The translations under genes and the position numbers were made by a program. Shown one piece after another: positions 22,013-32,150 of a DNA stretch of 46,692 nucleotides (within the stretch, counting starts at the first letter, position 1; every line of letters begins with the position of its first letter). The notes under the pieces were generated by a model. The model saw nothing but the letters and a program-made list of their open reading frames with translations. It had not been told where the DNA came from and ran no database searches. Source of the DNA: Batkoa obscura (Eukaryota; Entomophthoromycota; Entomophthoromycetes; Entomophthorales; Batkoaceae); the NCBI GenBank assembly GCA_030770535.1, contig JASVEC010000121.1:1-46692 (forward strand), in the 5' to 3' direction.

Positions 22013-22143
22013 AAGTTAATAAATAGTCAAAGAACAAGTAACTGTAATAATATGTAAAAACTATTATTACTTGTACTATATAGGGATGGTTAATTATAGT
22101 TTTGGGGCTGACCACTCCCTCCCATGCAGCTATTTATTAACTT
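22013..22143 (+). repeat. Conserved stem arms in the transposon 3' region
   Basis: AAGTTAATAAATAG (22013-22026) and CTATTTATTAACTT (22130-22143) are perfect 14-nt inverted arms. Inside is a second hairpin GTAATAATA / TATTATTAC. The same arms are in copies 2 and 3 and survive in the old relic near 11309 and 11430. Confidence 0.65.
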
Positions 22144-22454
22144 GGCAATATATTAATAATGTAATTATAACATTAAAGTAGTTTATTTATTTGATAATAA
22201 ATCTACGATGTTGGCTATAAAGCAGTTGATAATAAATATTTCTCAATTAAGCTTTATAAGAACATGTATTTAAGATCTAGTAGAAATTCAACTAACTTAC
22301 AGTATGAGCTATAATAGAATGATTTAGAACTGTGTTTGGGTACTTTTGTTTTAATAAAAGATGTGATTTTATAGAATTTTAAGCGAAGTTTTTAAAATAC
22401 AAAATTTTTCAAAAATTGGATAAAATAATGAAACTAATTCAGACAACCCCATAT

Positions 22455-22840
22455 AGTATATCAATTTTATACTTTATTAGCATTTCTGTCCAATTAAAAA
22501 AATAACATGCATAGTTTAAACTTGAATTTTAATTTAGTTTTGTAAAACAGCACCAATTTATATTAGATAGCTCATACAAATACTAAAAGAAAGCATTTAA
22601 GTTATTCTAATTAATGTCGTATATTTATTTTCCATATGAAATGTTACTTTGATTTAATAGCTCTAGAAGCTAACATTCTCTATTTAGTCAATTATCATAA
22701 ATAATAATGATTTTAAAAAACCTAAGAATTACAACATACACAAAGTTTTTCCCTAGCTTTATACAGCAGTATTATTTAATTTCGATAAAAAATAAACAAA
22801 ATGAAAAATAAAAAGGAAATAAAAGAATTGTTTATTGAAA
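22455..22840. other. Spacer downstream of transposon copy 1
   Basis: AT-rich. From about 22781 it is part of the inverted duplication shared with 41207-41267 and includes the 3' untranslated region of the 22841 lipase. Nothing else seen. Confidence 0.5.
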
Positions 22841-23920
22841 TTAACATTCACCACCCAATCTAATACCCCAAACAGTCAAATGATCATTTACCGAAGGTTT
22901 GTACCATTTTGACGCAGAACAACTAGAATCTTCTAATTTATTAGTTTTACAATGAATATTTCTATCGCCATTAACCCAAAGCTCATTATGATGATGACAA
23001 TAGTCAGAAACTAAACTAAGCTTAGGTGGTAAATGAGGTACCATATCATTATTATTAACAACTCGAGTGAATGTAAAAGTTTGTTGATTCAAATATCGTG
23101 CAAATTCCTTATCTCCAACCCTTGGTTCTCCATAAGTAAATACTTGTAACTTATCATCTTTTAAGTTTAGTTTTTCTCTTAACATTAAAGAACTTAAAGT
23201 GGCTATTGAGCCACCCAAACTATGCCCAACAATAACTAATTTATAATCTTTATGCTCATTCATCAGTTGTTTTAACTTATTCATATACATTGGTAATAAT
23301 TCATCACTACATTGTTTAAATCCACGATGAACTTTATATTCTTTTTTATCAAATATAATAGGATCTTTGAAAAACTTAGCATCTTGAATAAAGTTTCTTA
23401 ATGAAGAACTCCCACGAAAACCTAGAGTAATAGCTTTTTTCATATTATCAACAGCTAAATAGGCTTTAGTTTCTGTCTTTTTATCAAAATAAGTTCCTCG
23501 ATGCTGAATCGGTACATGTTGACAATGAGAGCATGACCAATTCATTAAATTCATATCATTACAGTAAGCTGCACCTGCTAATCGAGCATAATATTTACTA
23601 GTTTGAATATCACTCACTTTTAATTGAGTTGGTAATTCAATGGCACGTCCAGTAGCTTCCTCCTGGGACTCTGGTTCTAATTTGACATTTTCTTTCAAAT
23701 AATTTAAATTTTCCATCAAATCTTTAAAATAATCATCTTGTACTGGTTCCGTATTGTTAGTGCCAGTATTCAAACTGGGTTTAATATTATTTGATGGTAA
23801 TACATTATCATTGGTAGTAGTAGTAGCACTGTTACCAGTTGTTTCAGTTGATTGACATTGAATTAATGATATGCCGAAAAATAAAGCAATAATAGCCGGA
23901 TTATTGTAACTTAAGAGCAT
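22841..23920 (-). CDS. Secreted triacylglycerol lipase (class 3), intact
   Basis: Intronless, 359 residues. Signal peptide about 1-21, Thr/Asn-rich propeptide, conserved YFKDLMENLNYLKENVKLEP, mature domain from about LKVSDIQTSKYYARLAGAAYC. Triad: Ser234 (GHSLGGSIA), Asp292 (NNDMVPHLPP), His347 (NDHLTVWG). FRGSS lies at 168-172. GHSLGGSIATLSSLMLREK differs from the converted block of the first, second and 12388 lipases, so it stands outside that conversion group. It has an inverted, nearly identical but frame-broken copy at 40124-41206. Confidence 0.93.
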   Translation of the reverse strand: MLLSYNNPAIIALFFGISLIQCQSTETTGNSATTTTNDNVLPSNNIKPSLNTGTNNTEPVQDDYFKDLMENLNYLKENVKLEPESQEEATGRAIELPTQLKVSDIQTSKYYARLAGAAYCNDMNLMNWSCSHCQHVPIQHRGTYFDKKTETKAYLAVDNMKKAITLGFRGSSSLRNFIQDAKFFKDPIIFDKKEYKVHRGFKQCSDELLPMYMNKLKQLMNEHKDYKLVIVGHSLGGSIATLSSLMLREKLNLKDDKLQVFTYGEPRVGDKEFARYLNQQTFTFTRVVNNNDMVPHLPPKLSLVSDYCHHHNELWVNGDRNIHCKTNKLEDSSCSASKWYKPSVNDHLTVWGIRLGGEC

Positions 23921-23990
23921 GTTTCTAATATATTATAGATGATTGATTTGATGTATGATTTTTGTAAATGTAAGGCCAACATTTACAGGG

Positions 23991-23998
23991 TTTATATA
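23991..23998 (-). promoter_or_regulatory. TATA box of the 22841 lipase
   Basis: TATATAAA on the minus strand, 71-78 nt before the ATG at 23920. The inverted copy upstream of 40124 keeps ATATATAAACC. Confidence 0.5.
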
Positions 23999-25117
23999 CT
24001 TTTTTAATGAATACGTATTTAGTGTTACTATACTATGGGGTGATTTTACATAGTCTAGCCATTTGACAAAAACAAGACTAAAGATTAGTTGGAATCGTTA
24101 ACTATCGATATATTTAATCAAAACAACAATATTGGTAGAATTTGTTTAATATTCAAGGTACGCTTTATAGTTTAATTTAGTTATTCTTTAAATTGATCAT
24201 GTAATCTGACTTTTGATTTCATTACAATATTATTCTATTTAGTTATTAAATTTTAATGATACTACTCAATAAAATTAATTGACAAAATATATTAAATTAA
24301 AATTAGATATGGGATATTTTAATCATGAGAGAAAAATTACTTGGCAATACGATGTTTTATACTTTTATTTAAATTAATGATTTTTTAGTTATTATTTGAC
24401 TATTTACTATAAGATAATGGCTTTGTCCATATTTGATTTAATGATATTTCTCATATTTATTCTTAACTTTATTATTCTTAAATTTTTGTAACAAAATTGG
24501 ATTTATAAGAGCTATTCATGTATTAATCAAAGGTGCAATAGGTATTGATATTAGGGACTTAATGATGTTAAGCTTTAATTGAAATAAGCATATTAATTAA
24601 ATATTCAACAAAATAACCAGAAATTCTGTATTTAATTATTCATCAACTGAGTGCTAAAAAAGACTAAATTTAATATAAAGAATTATTTTATCTGTTTAGT
24701 TTTTTTTGCGTTTTTATTAATATATTACAGAACCCATCTAGCTTCAAACACTATTTTTAAGCGCATAACTATTTAGTTTAATTTTATATGCAAAACTTCA
24801 AACCAAACCCTAACATTTTCAATTACACTAGTATTTAGTATAATTGGGTAGAATTTTTAAAAGTTGTTTGACTGAGATTTGAATGAATTAAATATTCTAA
24901 TAATAAAAATAAAGTATTATTAAATAATGTATAGTAAAAATAAAAAACTTGGTAAAATTTCATTTTTATGTTTTTTATTTGTTTAACATAAATAATGTTT
25001 AATACTTTAACTTATTTAACATATGAATGTTATTTAGTAGTTTATTTTAGTTTAATTTTTGACCTAATTTTATTAAATTATAAATGTTACTGTAAAATAT
25101 TTTACCATCATTATATA

Positions 25118-25200
25118 AAGGTGTTTTCTTATTTTATCACTTTTTATTGTTTAAGTGCTATTTGAGTAAAGAAGCTATTAATAGAAATTTTTATGTTTAA
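25118..25200 (+). repeat. Miniature TIR element, eroded
   Basis: AAGGTGTTTTCTTATTTTATCAC with core TTTAAGTGCTATTTGAGTAAAGAAG; right end lost. Confidence 0.6.
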
Positions 25201-25243
25201 AATAATTTAAACAATATTTATCATTCTCAATTTTTTTAAAATA

Positions 25244-25341
25244 GGAATGTTTTTGTTTTGTTTTGTTACTTTTTCTGTTTTTTAAACACTATTTGAGTGG
25301 AAAAACTACACTAAAACTCTTAAACATAAAAACACATCTCC
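25244..25341 (+). repeat. Miniature TIR element (MITE), family M1
   Basis: 98 bp, GGAATGTTTTTG...AAACACATCTCC with core TTTTTTAAACACTATTTGAGTGG. No clear target duplication. Confidence 0.75.
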
Positions 25342-25370
25342 ATGTACTGAATCATGATTTAACATTTCGG

Positions 25371-25402
25371 ATAAGTAAAATAAGTAAAATAAGTAAAATA
25401 AA
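25371..25402. repeat. Short tandem repeat (ATAAGTAAAA)3
   Basis: Three 10-bp units. The bases just before it (25342-25363, TGAATCATGATTTAACATTT) resemble 37258-37279 to the right of transposon copy 3. Confidence 0.8.
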
Positions 25403-25475
25403 CTCTGTCTATTGTTTTATTATTTTTAAATATAAAACATCAAACCCTAATGCTGATATGACTTGCTTATTATAG

Positions 25476-25938
25476 TGTGAAATATCGCTTTGTCAGCTCC
25501 ATGGTTGACTATAACACAACAATCAATTAAATTGTCGTGTTCCCGAATTCAGAGACAATCAATCCCACACTCTTAGTTTGATTTGTTATAAGAATTTCTA
25601 GCTTCATCCCAAAGAATATTATCTCCCCCTTTTGATACTTATACTTATCAGAGTATAAAAAAGGTTTTAGAACATAATAACTCGAGACTTTTTTACTGGG
25701 TTACTCCCTGATATCTCGTACATTTAACAAAGCTATTAAACCTTTTTGATAATATTTTATGTAGATTTTACAGTAGTATTATTTATTATATTTATTTTAC
25801 ATAGTCTGTAGCATATTAGATACTATTCTTCATAGCTCAAGTCTATCTTAGCCACATAAATTAAGACCTTTCAATTTATGACTATTTAATCAAGCAAAAA
25901 CTGATTTTGGCTCCAACCACTGAGTACCAGATTTCATA
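25476..25938 (+). mobile_element. 463-bp non-autonomous element (family B)
   Basis: Aligns over its whole length with the reverse complement of 16403-16866. Ends TGTGAAATATCGC ... CCAGATTTCATA are imperfect inverted repeats. The flanks ATAG / TAAG do not give a clear target duplication. No coding frame. Confidence 0.65.
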
Positions 25939-25985
25939 TAAGCAAATACAAAAAAAATTAAATCTCAAAAGTTTTTGCATTATAT

Positions 25986-26083
25986 GGGGATGTTTTTTTA
26001 GTTCATCACTTTTTTCATCTTTTAAGCGCTATTTGAGCGAAAATATTGTTAGTAAAATTCTTAAACACAAAAATACATCCCCA
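25986..26083 (+). repeat. Miniature TIR element (MITE), family M1, near-consensus
   Basis: 98 bp, GGGGATGTTTTTTTAG...ATACATCCCC, core CTTTTAAGCGCTATTTGAGCG, flanked by ATAT (25982-25985, 26084-26087). One of the best-preserved copies. Confidence 0.9.
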
Positions 26084-27249
26084 TATATTAATTTTATTTT
26101 TCTAATATCGGACATTTTTTAAAATTTATCAAATAACTTATTATATTTTTTGTACGTTTTTTGAAAGTTAGAATTAAATTAATAAAACTTATTCACTAAT
26201 TTAACTTAAATTTTAGACAACTTTAAAAATTTTATTTAATTCAAACCAAATATTGCCATTTTTAACTATATTAGTATTTGGTTTAAAATTTTGTATGCTC
26301 AATTAAACTAAACAGTTGTATATTTAAAAATAATATCCCTAAATTTAAACAGGCCTTATAATATAAAAAGATGTTTTTATTAATAAAATTCGTTATTAAT
26401 TTTAAATACTATTAAAAAACGAAGTCAAAGAACGCAGCCTACAGACACTTTTTGAAAATTCATTGGAATTTTTTTCCAATTTTATGCTTCATAAAAAAGA
26501 AAGCAAAAATTATCACTCAAAAAGAATTAGTCAAAAAAACGAATCTCTGTCCTTTAAATCTTCAATCCCATAATTAAGAATTAATGAAACATGGTTAGTC
26601 ACAGTTCCTAGCTATTGGTAAATACTTCGATCCTTCTATATGAAGTTCAAAAACACATGATGAATGTAGTTTATAACTCGTTAACTTGATAACTTTTTTT
26701 TTTTTTTAAAAGTTATTGGTTTTTTTAAATCGAAGCTTTTATCTATGGAAAGAATTAAGTCAATCAGGGATAGTTCGAGTAAAAGGCAAATATTTCTTGT
26801 TACGTTTAGTTGCTTTTTAACATTCTGATTAAATAATAATTTATTAATACTAGAACTTATAGAATCAAATTTAAATACAATCTCTAAATTTAAGAAAATT
26901 CGAAAAGCTTTAAATAGATTTAATTTCCAATTTTTATAATTGATATTATATTTATAAAATTATGAGAAAACTTTGCTATTTTTTTACTTCAACCTTAAAC
27001 TTTATTTTATTCCATTTGATAAATAAAACTCATAATTCAAAATTATGTTCTACAATTAACTCATCTAAAATAAAACAAAAAGTGCTTAATAGTTCAATAA
27101 TTTATTACTTCCTTTTTATTCTGAAAATAAACTTTATGTATTCATAGTCTCCTATTTACACTCCAATTTTATCCCTTAATTTTATTTTTGATAACAATTT
27201 AATTAATCATTTTCAAATAAAAACTCTTTTTTATAAATTATCTTTGTTA
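26084..27249. other. Gene-free AT-rich stretch
   Basis: Contains poly-A/T runs (26692-26706) and the 3' untranslated region of the 27250 gene. Short open frames (for example 26962-27147) lack any recognisable motif and have intergenic base composition. 26240-26340 weakly mirrors 24740-24830 in inverted orientation. No gene supported. Confidence 0.5.
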
Positions 27250-30200
27250 TTATAATCCAGAATATAACTTTCTATTATAATTAACGGTAGCTTGAAATAT
27301 TACTCTTTTACAAACATCTCTATTACGATGCTCATGAATTAATATCTGTCCAGAAACCAATTCTTTTTCCATTGTAATCATTCCATTTTTTAAACATTCT
27401 AATAAACCTTGAGTAGCTATTGGTTTAAAATAAATTGAAACAGACATCCTTGAACTACCTAAGATTGTAAATATAACTGAATTAGATGTACGTTGAATAT
27501 ATCCTGCTTCACCATATTGTGGTATTATAGGCTTTGATGGTAGTGGGGAAGTATTGTTATCCGATGATGATAATTTTGAATTATTTTCTTCTTCTTCATC
27601 ATCTTCCATACCTGGTATTTCTTCTTCCCCATTTCTTAATCGATTTAGTTTATCTTCAATTTTTTTAACTTTGTCATCCCTTCCTTTACGTTTGGCAATT
27701 TTTAATTTTTGTTCTAATGTTTCAATCTTTTGTTCTACTTCCATGGTTAATATAGATGAACTAATTTCTTCATCAAAATTAACATAAAAATAAACTTCAC
27801 CTAAACACCACCCAAAATTCATTTCTCCTGTATCTACTCTTACTTCAAATACTTTGGGTAATTTATGAGTATTACTTATATGGATATCTCGAGGTTTAAC
27901 ACATAATTCATTAATATAACAAGAACCAAAATCTTCTGTTAATGGTTCTACTGAAAATATAGTTGGTTTTCTTATTAAAGCTTTAATTAATAAAGCTTTG
28001 TCATCATCTGGATCAAATACATTGCGTATAATTATATTTTCTTCAAAGGGGCCTGGTAAAGATGGATTAAATAATAAATTCACTTGTTTTTTACCAAAAC
28101 CTCTAATAACTCCATATTTACTACCTTCAAAATAAAGATCTCCTGAGGCTATTGAACCTGATTTACGTAACATAAATACTAGTGGATGTTCACTACAATT
28201 CCTTAATACAATAATTTTATTTCGACTATCGTCTTTATCAATTAATCCGAAATTAAAATTTTTTTGACCTAATTCCATTATTGATTTACTAATTAATGAT
28301 TTTACCATTAATTCTCTTACTGGTATTTTATTCATTTTTTCACCTAACATTGATTTGAATTCTTTATCTATAATATTTTGATCAAATTCCAATAATTTAA
28401 TTAATATTTTGCCGTTAAATGTTCTTGGTATACCTTGTAAATGGGGCATTGTATGTCTTTGAGCTACAAATAAAAATATAATATGAAATTTACTATTAGG
28501 TGGTATTGTTATTTTTTTTATTGGTATAATTACTTGTTCTTTTATTAATGTTTCTAAATCTTTCCGTTGTTGTATCATTTTTTTGGCATATTCTTCTTCT
28601 GCCATTAAATTAGGAAATAAAGGTATTGGTTGGTTCATACTTTCTTCCATTTTATGAAATATTGAATTTGTTAAATTAATACTATGTTGCATTGGACTTG
28701 ACCGATGAGAAGATTCAGCTGTAGGTGGTGAAGTTATATTATAATTTTGGTTTTGTAAATTTAATTGTGAAGATAATGGACTATTTTTTTTAATTTGTTT
28801 TAATGAATTTGTATCATTAAATTGATTATCTGAATTATTGCTATTATTCATCTTATTATTATTAGAATTATCAGCTAAATCTAAATAAGAAGTAGTTTTA
28901 GTAGCTGATTGAGATCGAAATAATCTATAATGATCTCCTTTAATTTGATTAAAAGTTCTTGAGACACTATTAATTTTAATTCCTTTTTTTTGATTTCTTA
29001 TTTGATCATCCATTTTTTCTAATATAGATTCTCTTAAATCTGCTCCAGATAAAGAATTTAAACCATGATTAAAATTACTAATAGGTAATGGATTATTGGG
29101 GTCATTATTATACAATTCTAAACTTTGTGGTACTGCTTCATTAATTTTAAAAAAATACATTTCTTCAGGTCGATTAGTAGACAATTCCAATGTTAAGTAA
29201 TCTAAACTAATATTTTCAATTATAAAATTACTTAATGCAGGTGAATTAACAATGACGGAATTTAAATTAATAAAATTAGCCCCACTAGCTGTATGTATTT
29301 TATAAAATAAACTATGAAATGTAACTTGATTTTTATCTACATGATTCGATTGAACATGTAATATTTGATCATTGTTGGGGTTATTTAAATTAGCTATGAC
29401 AATTTGTTTTCTATAACCTGAATTAATTTTTCTTGGGAATAATGTAACATTCACTTCAATAGAACTATTGGGTGTAATTACGAATGGTCCTTTATGACAA
29501 CTAATAACTTTAGAGGCATATCTTAATTCTACTTGAGTTGTTAAATCTGAATGATTAGCAATAAATACTGGTAAAGTTTTATGCATCCCAATATTAATAT
29601 CTCCAAAATCTAGTTTAGACGGCAATAATTCAATAAAAGATGTACAACTTCTTGCTTTACAATGGATAATTTTGATTTTTTGACTACGCTTAATAAAAGA
29701 AGGTGAATTGGGCCAATTTGAATTAATATTTTCCAATTTAAAATAAAATAATTGGATTTGAAAACTATTTCTTATTAATTTTCCTGCATTAAAATCTGTA
29801 GAGTATAAATTCAGAGTGGGTCGATAATACACTTTAATTGTTTTTTCACTACCTGGCTTTAATACCAATTCTTCAATATAAGTGATTGTGTTAGGTAATC
29901 CATCATGATTTTGATATTTATAATCTAATATACTATCATTATCTGTTTCTGATTCATTTTCTATATCCATACGATTGTATTTATTACTTAATCTTTGGCT
30001 ATTAATATCATTATCTATATTGTTTTCAGATAATATTAATGAATTTAAATCAATATCTTTAAATCTAGAAGAAGTAGGTGAATGAGGTTTGGAAGCATTA
30101 GCTGAAGTAGGTTCACTAATATTATCTGATAAATTAGATGAACTATCTTGTCTTCTTAATCTAGTACGATGTTTTATGTCATCATTAGTTAATGCAAATT

Positions 30201-31326
30201 TAACTTCTGGTATACTTGATGATAATAATATTTCTAAGTGAGAATCTGATAAATTTTTAATAGTTAATATTCTATTAACCCAAACACCACCGTAACAATC
30301 CCCATAATCTAACAAATGAGTATTAGTAGAAATAGCAGGTGATTCATTGATGTCTAATTCACCCACAATAGCATATAAATGACATTCAATAAAGTTTGAT
30401 GGGTCATTAATATTAACAATTTGCATATCTAAGTTAAATTCACATTCCGTTATTGGTTGAAAAGTCATCCTTACTTTTTTACATTGATACGGACCTAATT
30501 TCCCTGAAGTAAAAGAAGGCCCCGTTGGTAAGGAATGAAACTCAAAAAAATGACGCCATTTACTTCCTGCCGATCCGATAAAATTAATACAATATTCTAA
30601 TTCAATTTCAGAACGATTATAAATCATAAAATCCCTTATATATATTCCATTGATTGCACAAGAACCAAATGAAATATCGCTATTAGAGATATCACTATCT
30701 AATACCGATAAACAAACATTGGATTTAAAGGGTATAGTTAATATATGTTGATTCATTATATCAGTATCCAATTCTCCACCTTTTAGTTTAGTTGCATGTT
30801 CTATGTTGGCTCTAAAATTAATGTAACCTTGAGTAATAAAATAATCATGTTGCTCTATAATTTCCCCACTTTTGATTTCTTTTTCTTTTGAAAAAAAGGG
30901 ATCTGTTAATACTTCTGTTGGTGTCTTAGCTATATATTGTGGTAGATAGCCAAGTACTAAAGATTGAGTATAATTTGGTTTTAATAAGATACTCGTTATT
31001 GGTTCCACATGATTAAATATTTCATTATAAAATATAGGTCGATCGTTTAATATTAAATCTATAATAAGATAAAGATTCAATTATAAAAAATGATAACAAT
31101 TATTATACTTACCCAAGTCTTCCGTCTCTGGTAAATTTTCATTCCTTAATTGGAATGTAATCTGTTCCGATAAATTGGTTTCCAAGTTCACATAGACTAG
31201 TTTATTTGTTAAATTTTTAATTTTTATCCTTTTTAATACATGCAACCCATTTAAATATACTTTGGAAAATTCAATTCCTTCTGGTCCTACTTCAAATAAT
31301 TTAATTAACTTTTCTCTCTTCTTCAT
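27250..31326 (-). CDS. Large ASH/PapD-like repeat protein with C-terminal coiled coil
   Basis: Two exons: 31326-31113 and 31058-27250, joined by a 54-bp GT..AG intron (phase 1), giving 1340 residues. The start MKKREKLIK is chosen because it puts a beta-rich segment (FEVGPEGIEFSKVYLNG) at the N-terminus. At least five spaced F/Y-G repeats typical of the Ig-like ASH/MSP fold can be seen: ISFGSCAING near 202, LDYGDCYGG near 327, LDFGDINIG near 555, FNFGLIDKDD near 1007 and EDFGSCYIN near 1114, each followed by an I.N.S-type strand. Between them are Ser/Asn-rich linkers (about 370-417 and 800-857). A charged coiled coil (about 1168-1215, EQKIETLEQKLKIAKRK) and an acidic run follow. In other eukaryotes such repeats are found in centrosomal, ciliary (Hydin, CFAP) and trafficking proteins. 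Exact orthology is not recognised. Confidence 0.85.
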
Positions 31327-32102
31327 TCAATGTCAAACTTTGTTGATGATTTGCTTTTTCAATTCAAAGTTGACATCTTTGTTTGCAATCATTGAAGTGC
31401 AAAAGGGAATGCAAAATTTAAATGTTTGCTAACTAATAGTAAATCAAATCAAATGAATTTGAATTATTACTTGGGTTGTTATTAGCTTATGGGGGTGTTT
31501 TTTTGGCTTCATTACTTTTCCCATTTTTTAAGCGCTATTTGAGCAGAAATATTGTTAGTAAAATTCTTGAACATAAAAATACATCTCCTTATTTTAAAAA
31601 AATAAAAACAGCTAATAATTATAATAATAATGTCAGTATTGAATTTGCTTACCAAAGTATTTTTCAGTTGGTAGTTTTCTTAGATCTAAAACTCTATTTT
31701 TTTCATTAAAAACTGGGCTATCGAAATCAAATACTCTTAGGATTTTTTATAGAAATAGTAACTTGTAGAAAATTAATATAAAAGAATTACTATTTTATTC
31801 ATTAAAGATGTTTATTTAATAAATTATTTTATTTGAGTTATTTATACATAGAAATTATAGTTTTATTATTAAAATTAATTTATTATACTAACCTTATAGT
31901 TTCTTAGGCTTATAAACCAATTTATTATCCATTATCTTTATTTTATTTTTATCAATCCACTTCATAAGTGCTAGAACAAGTATTAACGTTTAAGTTGATG
32001 ACTTTTCAAAGCTAAAATTTAAAGATATTTTCTGACTTCAAATATACAATACTAATTTATGTATAACATTTAAAATTATGTTTTATTGCCAATAATTATA
32101 TA
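31327..32102. other. Upstream region of the 27250 gene and a MITE
   Basis: Promoter side of the ASH-repeat gene, one miniature element at 31491-31588, then AT-rich sequence up to the TATA target copy at 32099-32102. Confidence 0.5.
31491..31588 (+). repeat. Miniature TIR element (MITE), family M1
   Basis: 98 bp, GGGGGTGTTTTTTTGGC...ATACATCTCC, flanked by TTAT at 31487-31490 and 31589-31592. It lies about 165 bp upstream of the 27250 gene's ATG. Confidence 0.88.
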
Positions 32103-32150
32103 GGATGTCTAAATTAGTTTCATTCTTTGTTCAATTTTAAAATACTAAAT

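Larger units (their letters stand above)
19986..22450 (+). mobile_element. DNA transposon copy 1, 2465 bp, complete
   Basis: Left end GGGGCTGTCCTAATTGGTTT and right end (reverse complement) GGGGTTGTCTGAATTAGTTT form imperfect terminal inverted repeats of about 22 bp. Flanked by ATAT at 19982-19985 and 22451-22454. It carries one 567-codon transposase gene. The 4-bp A/T target duplication and TIRs recall the Sola group, but that placement is inference. Copies 1 and 2 have the same length and differ at few sites, so the family moved recently. Confidence 0.88.
23999..25475. other. Lipase upstream region and degraded MITEs
   Basis: To about 24250 this is the well-preserved half of an inverted duplication with 39800-40120; homology continues weakly to about 24350. 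24400-25110 is AT-rich with nothing assigned. Two degraded miniature elements follow (25118, 25244). Confidence 0.5.

Noticed and set aside
25263-25475. Small frames containing FFKHYLSGKT-, FFKRYLSENI- or FFKRYLSRNI-like peptides (25263, 25907, 31476)
   Set aside because: These similar peptides are translations of the 98-bp miniature element core, not a peptide family.
24740-26340. Weak inverted similarity between 24740-24830 and 26240-26340 as ends of a 1.6-kb element
   Set aside because: Only about 30 alignable A/T-rich bases, no target duplication, and the interior holds unrelated miniature and family B elements.
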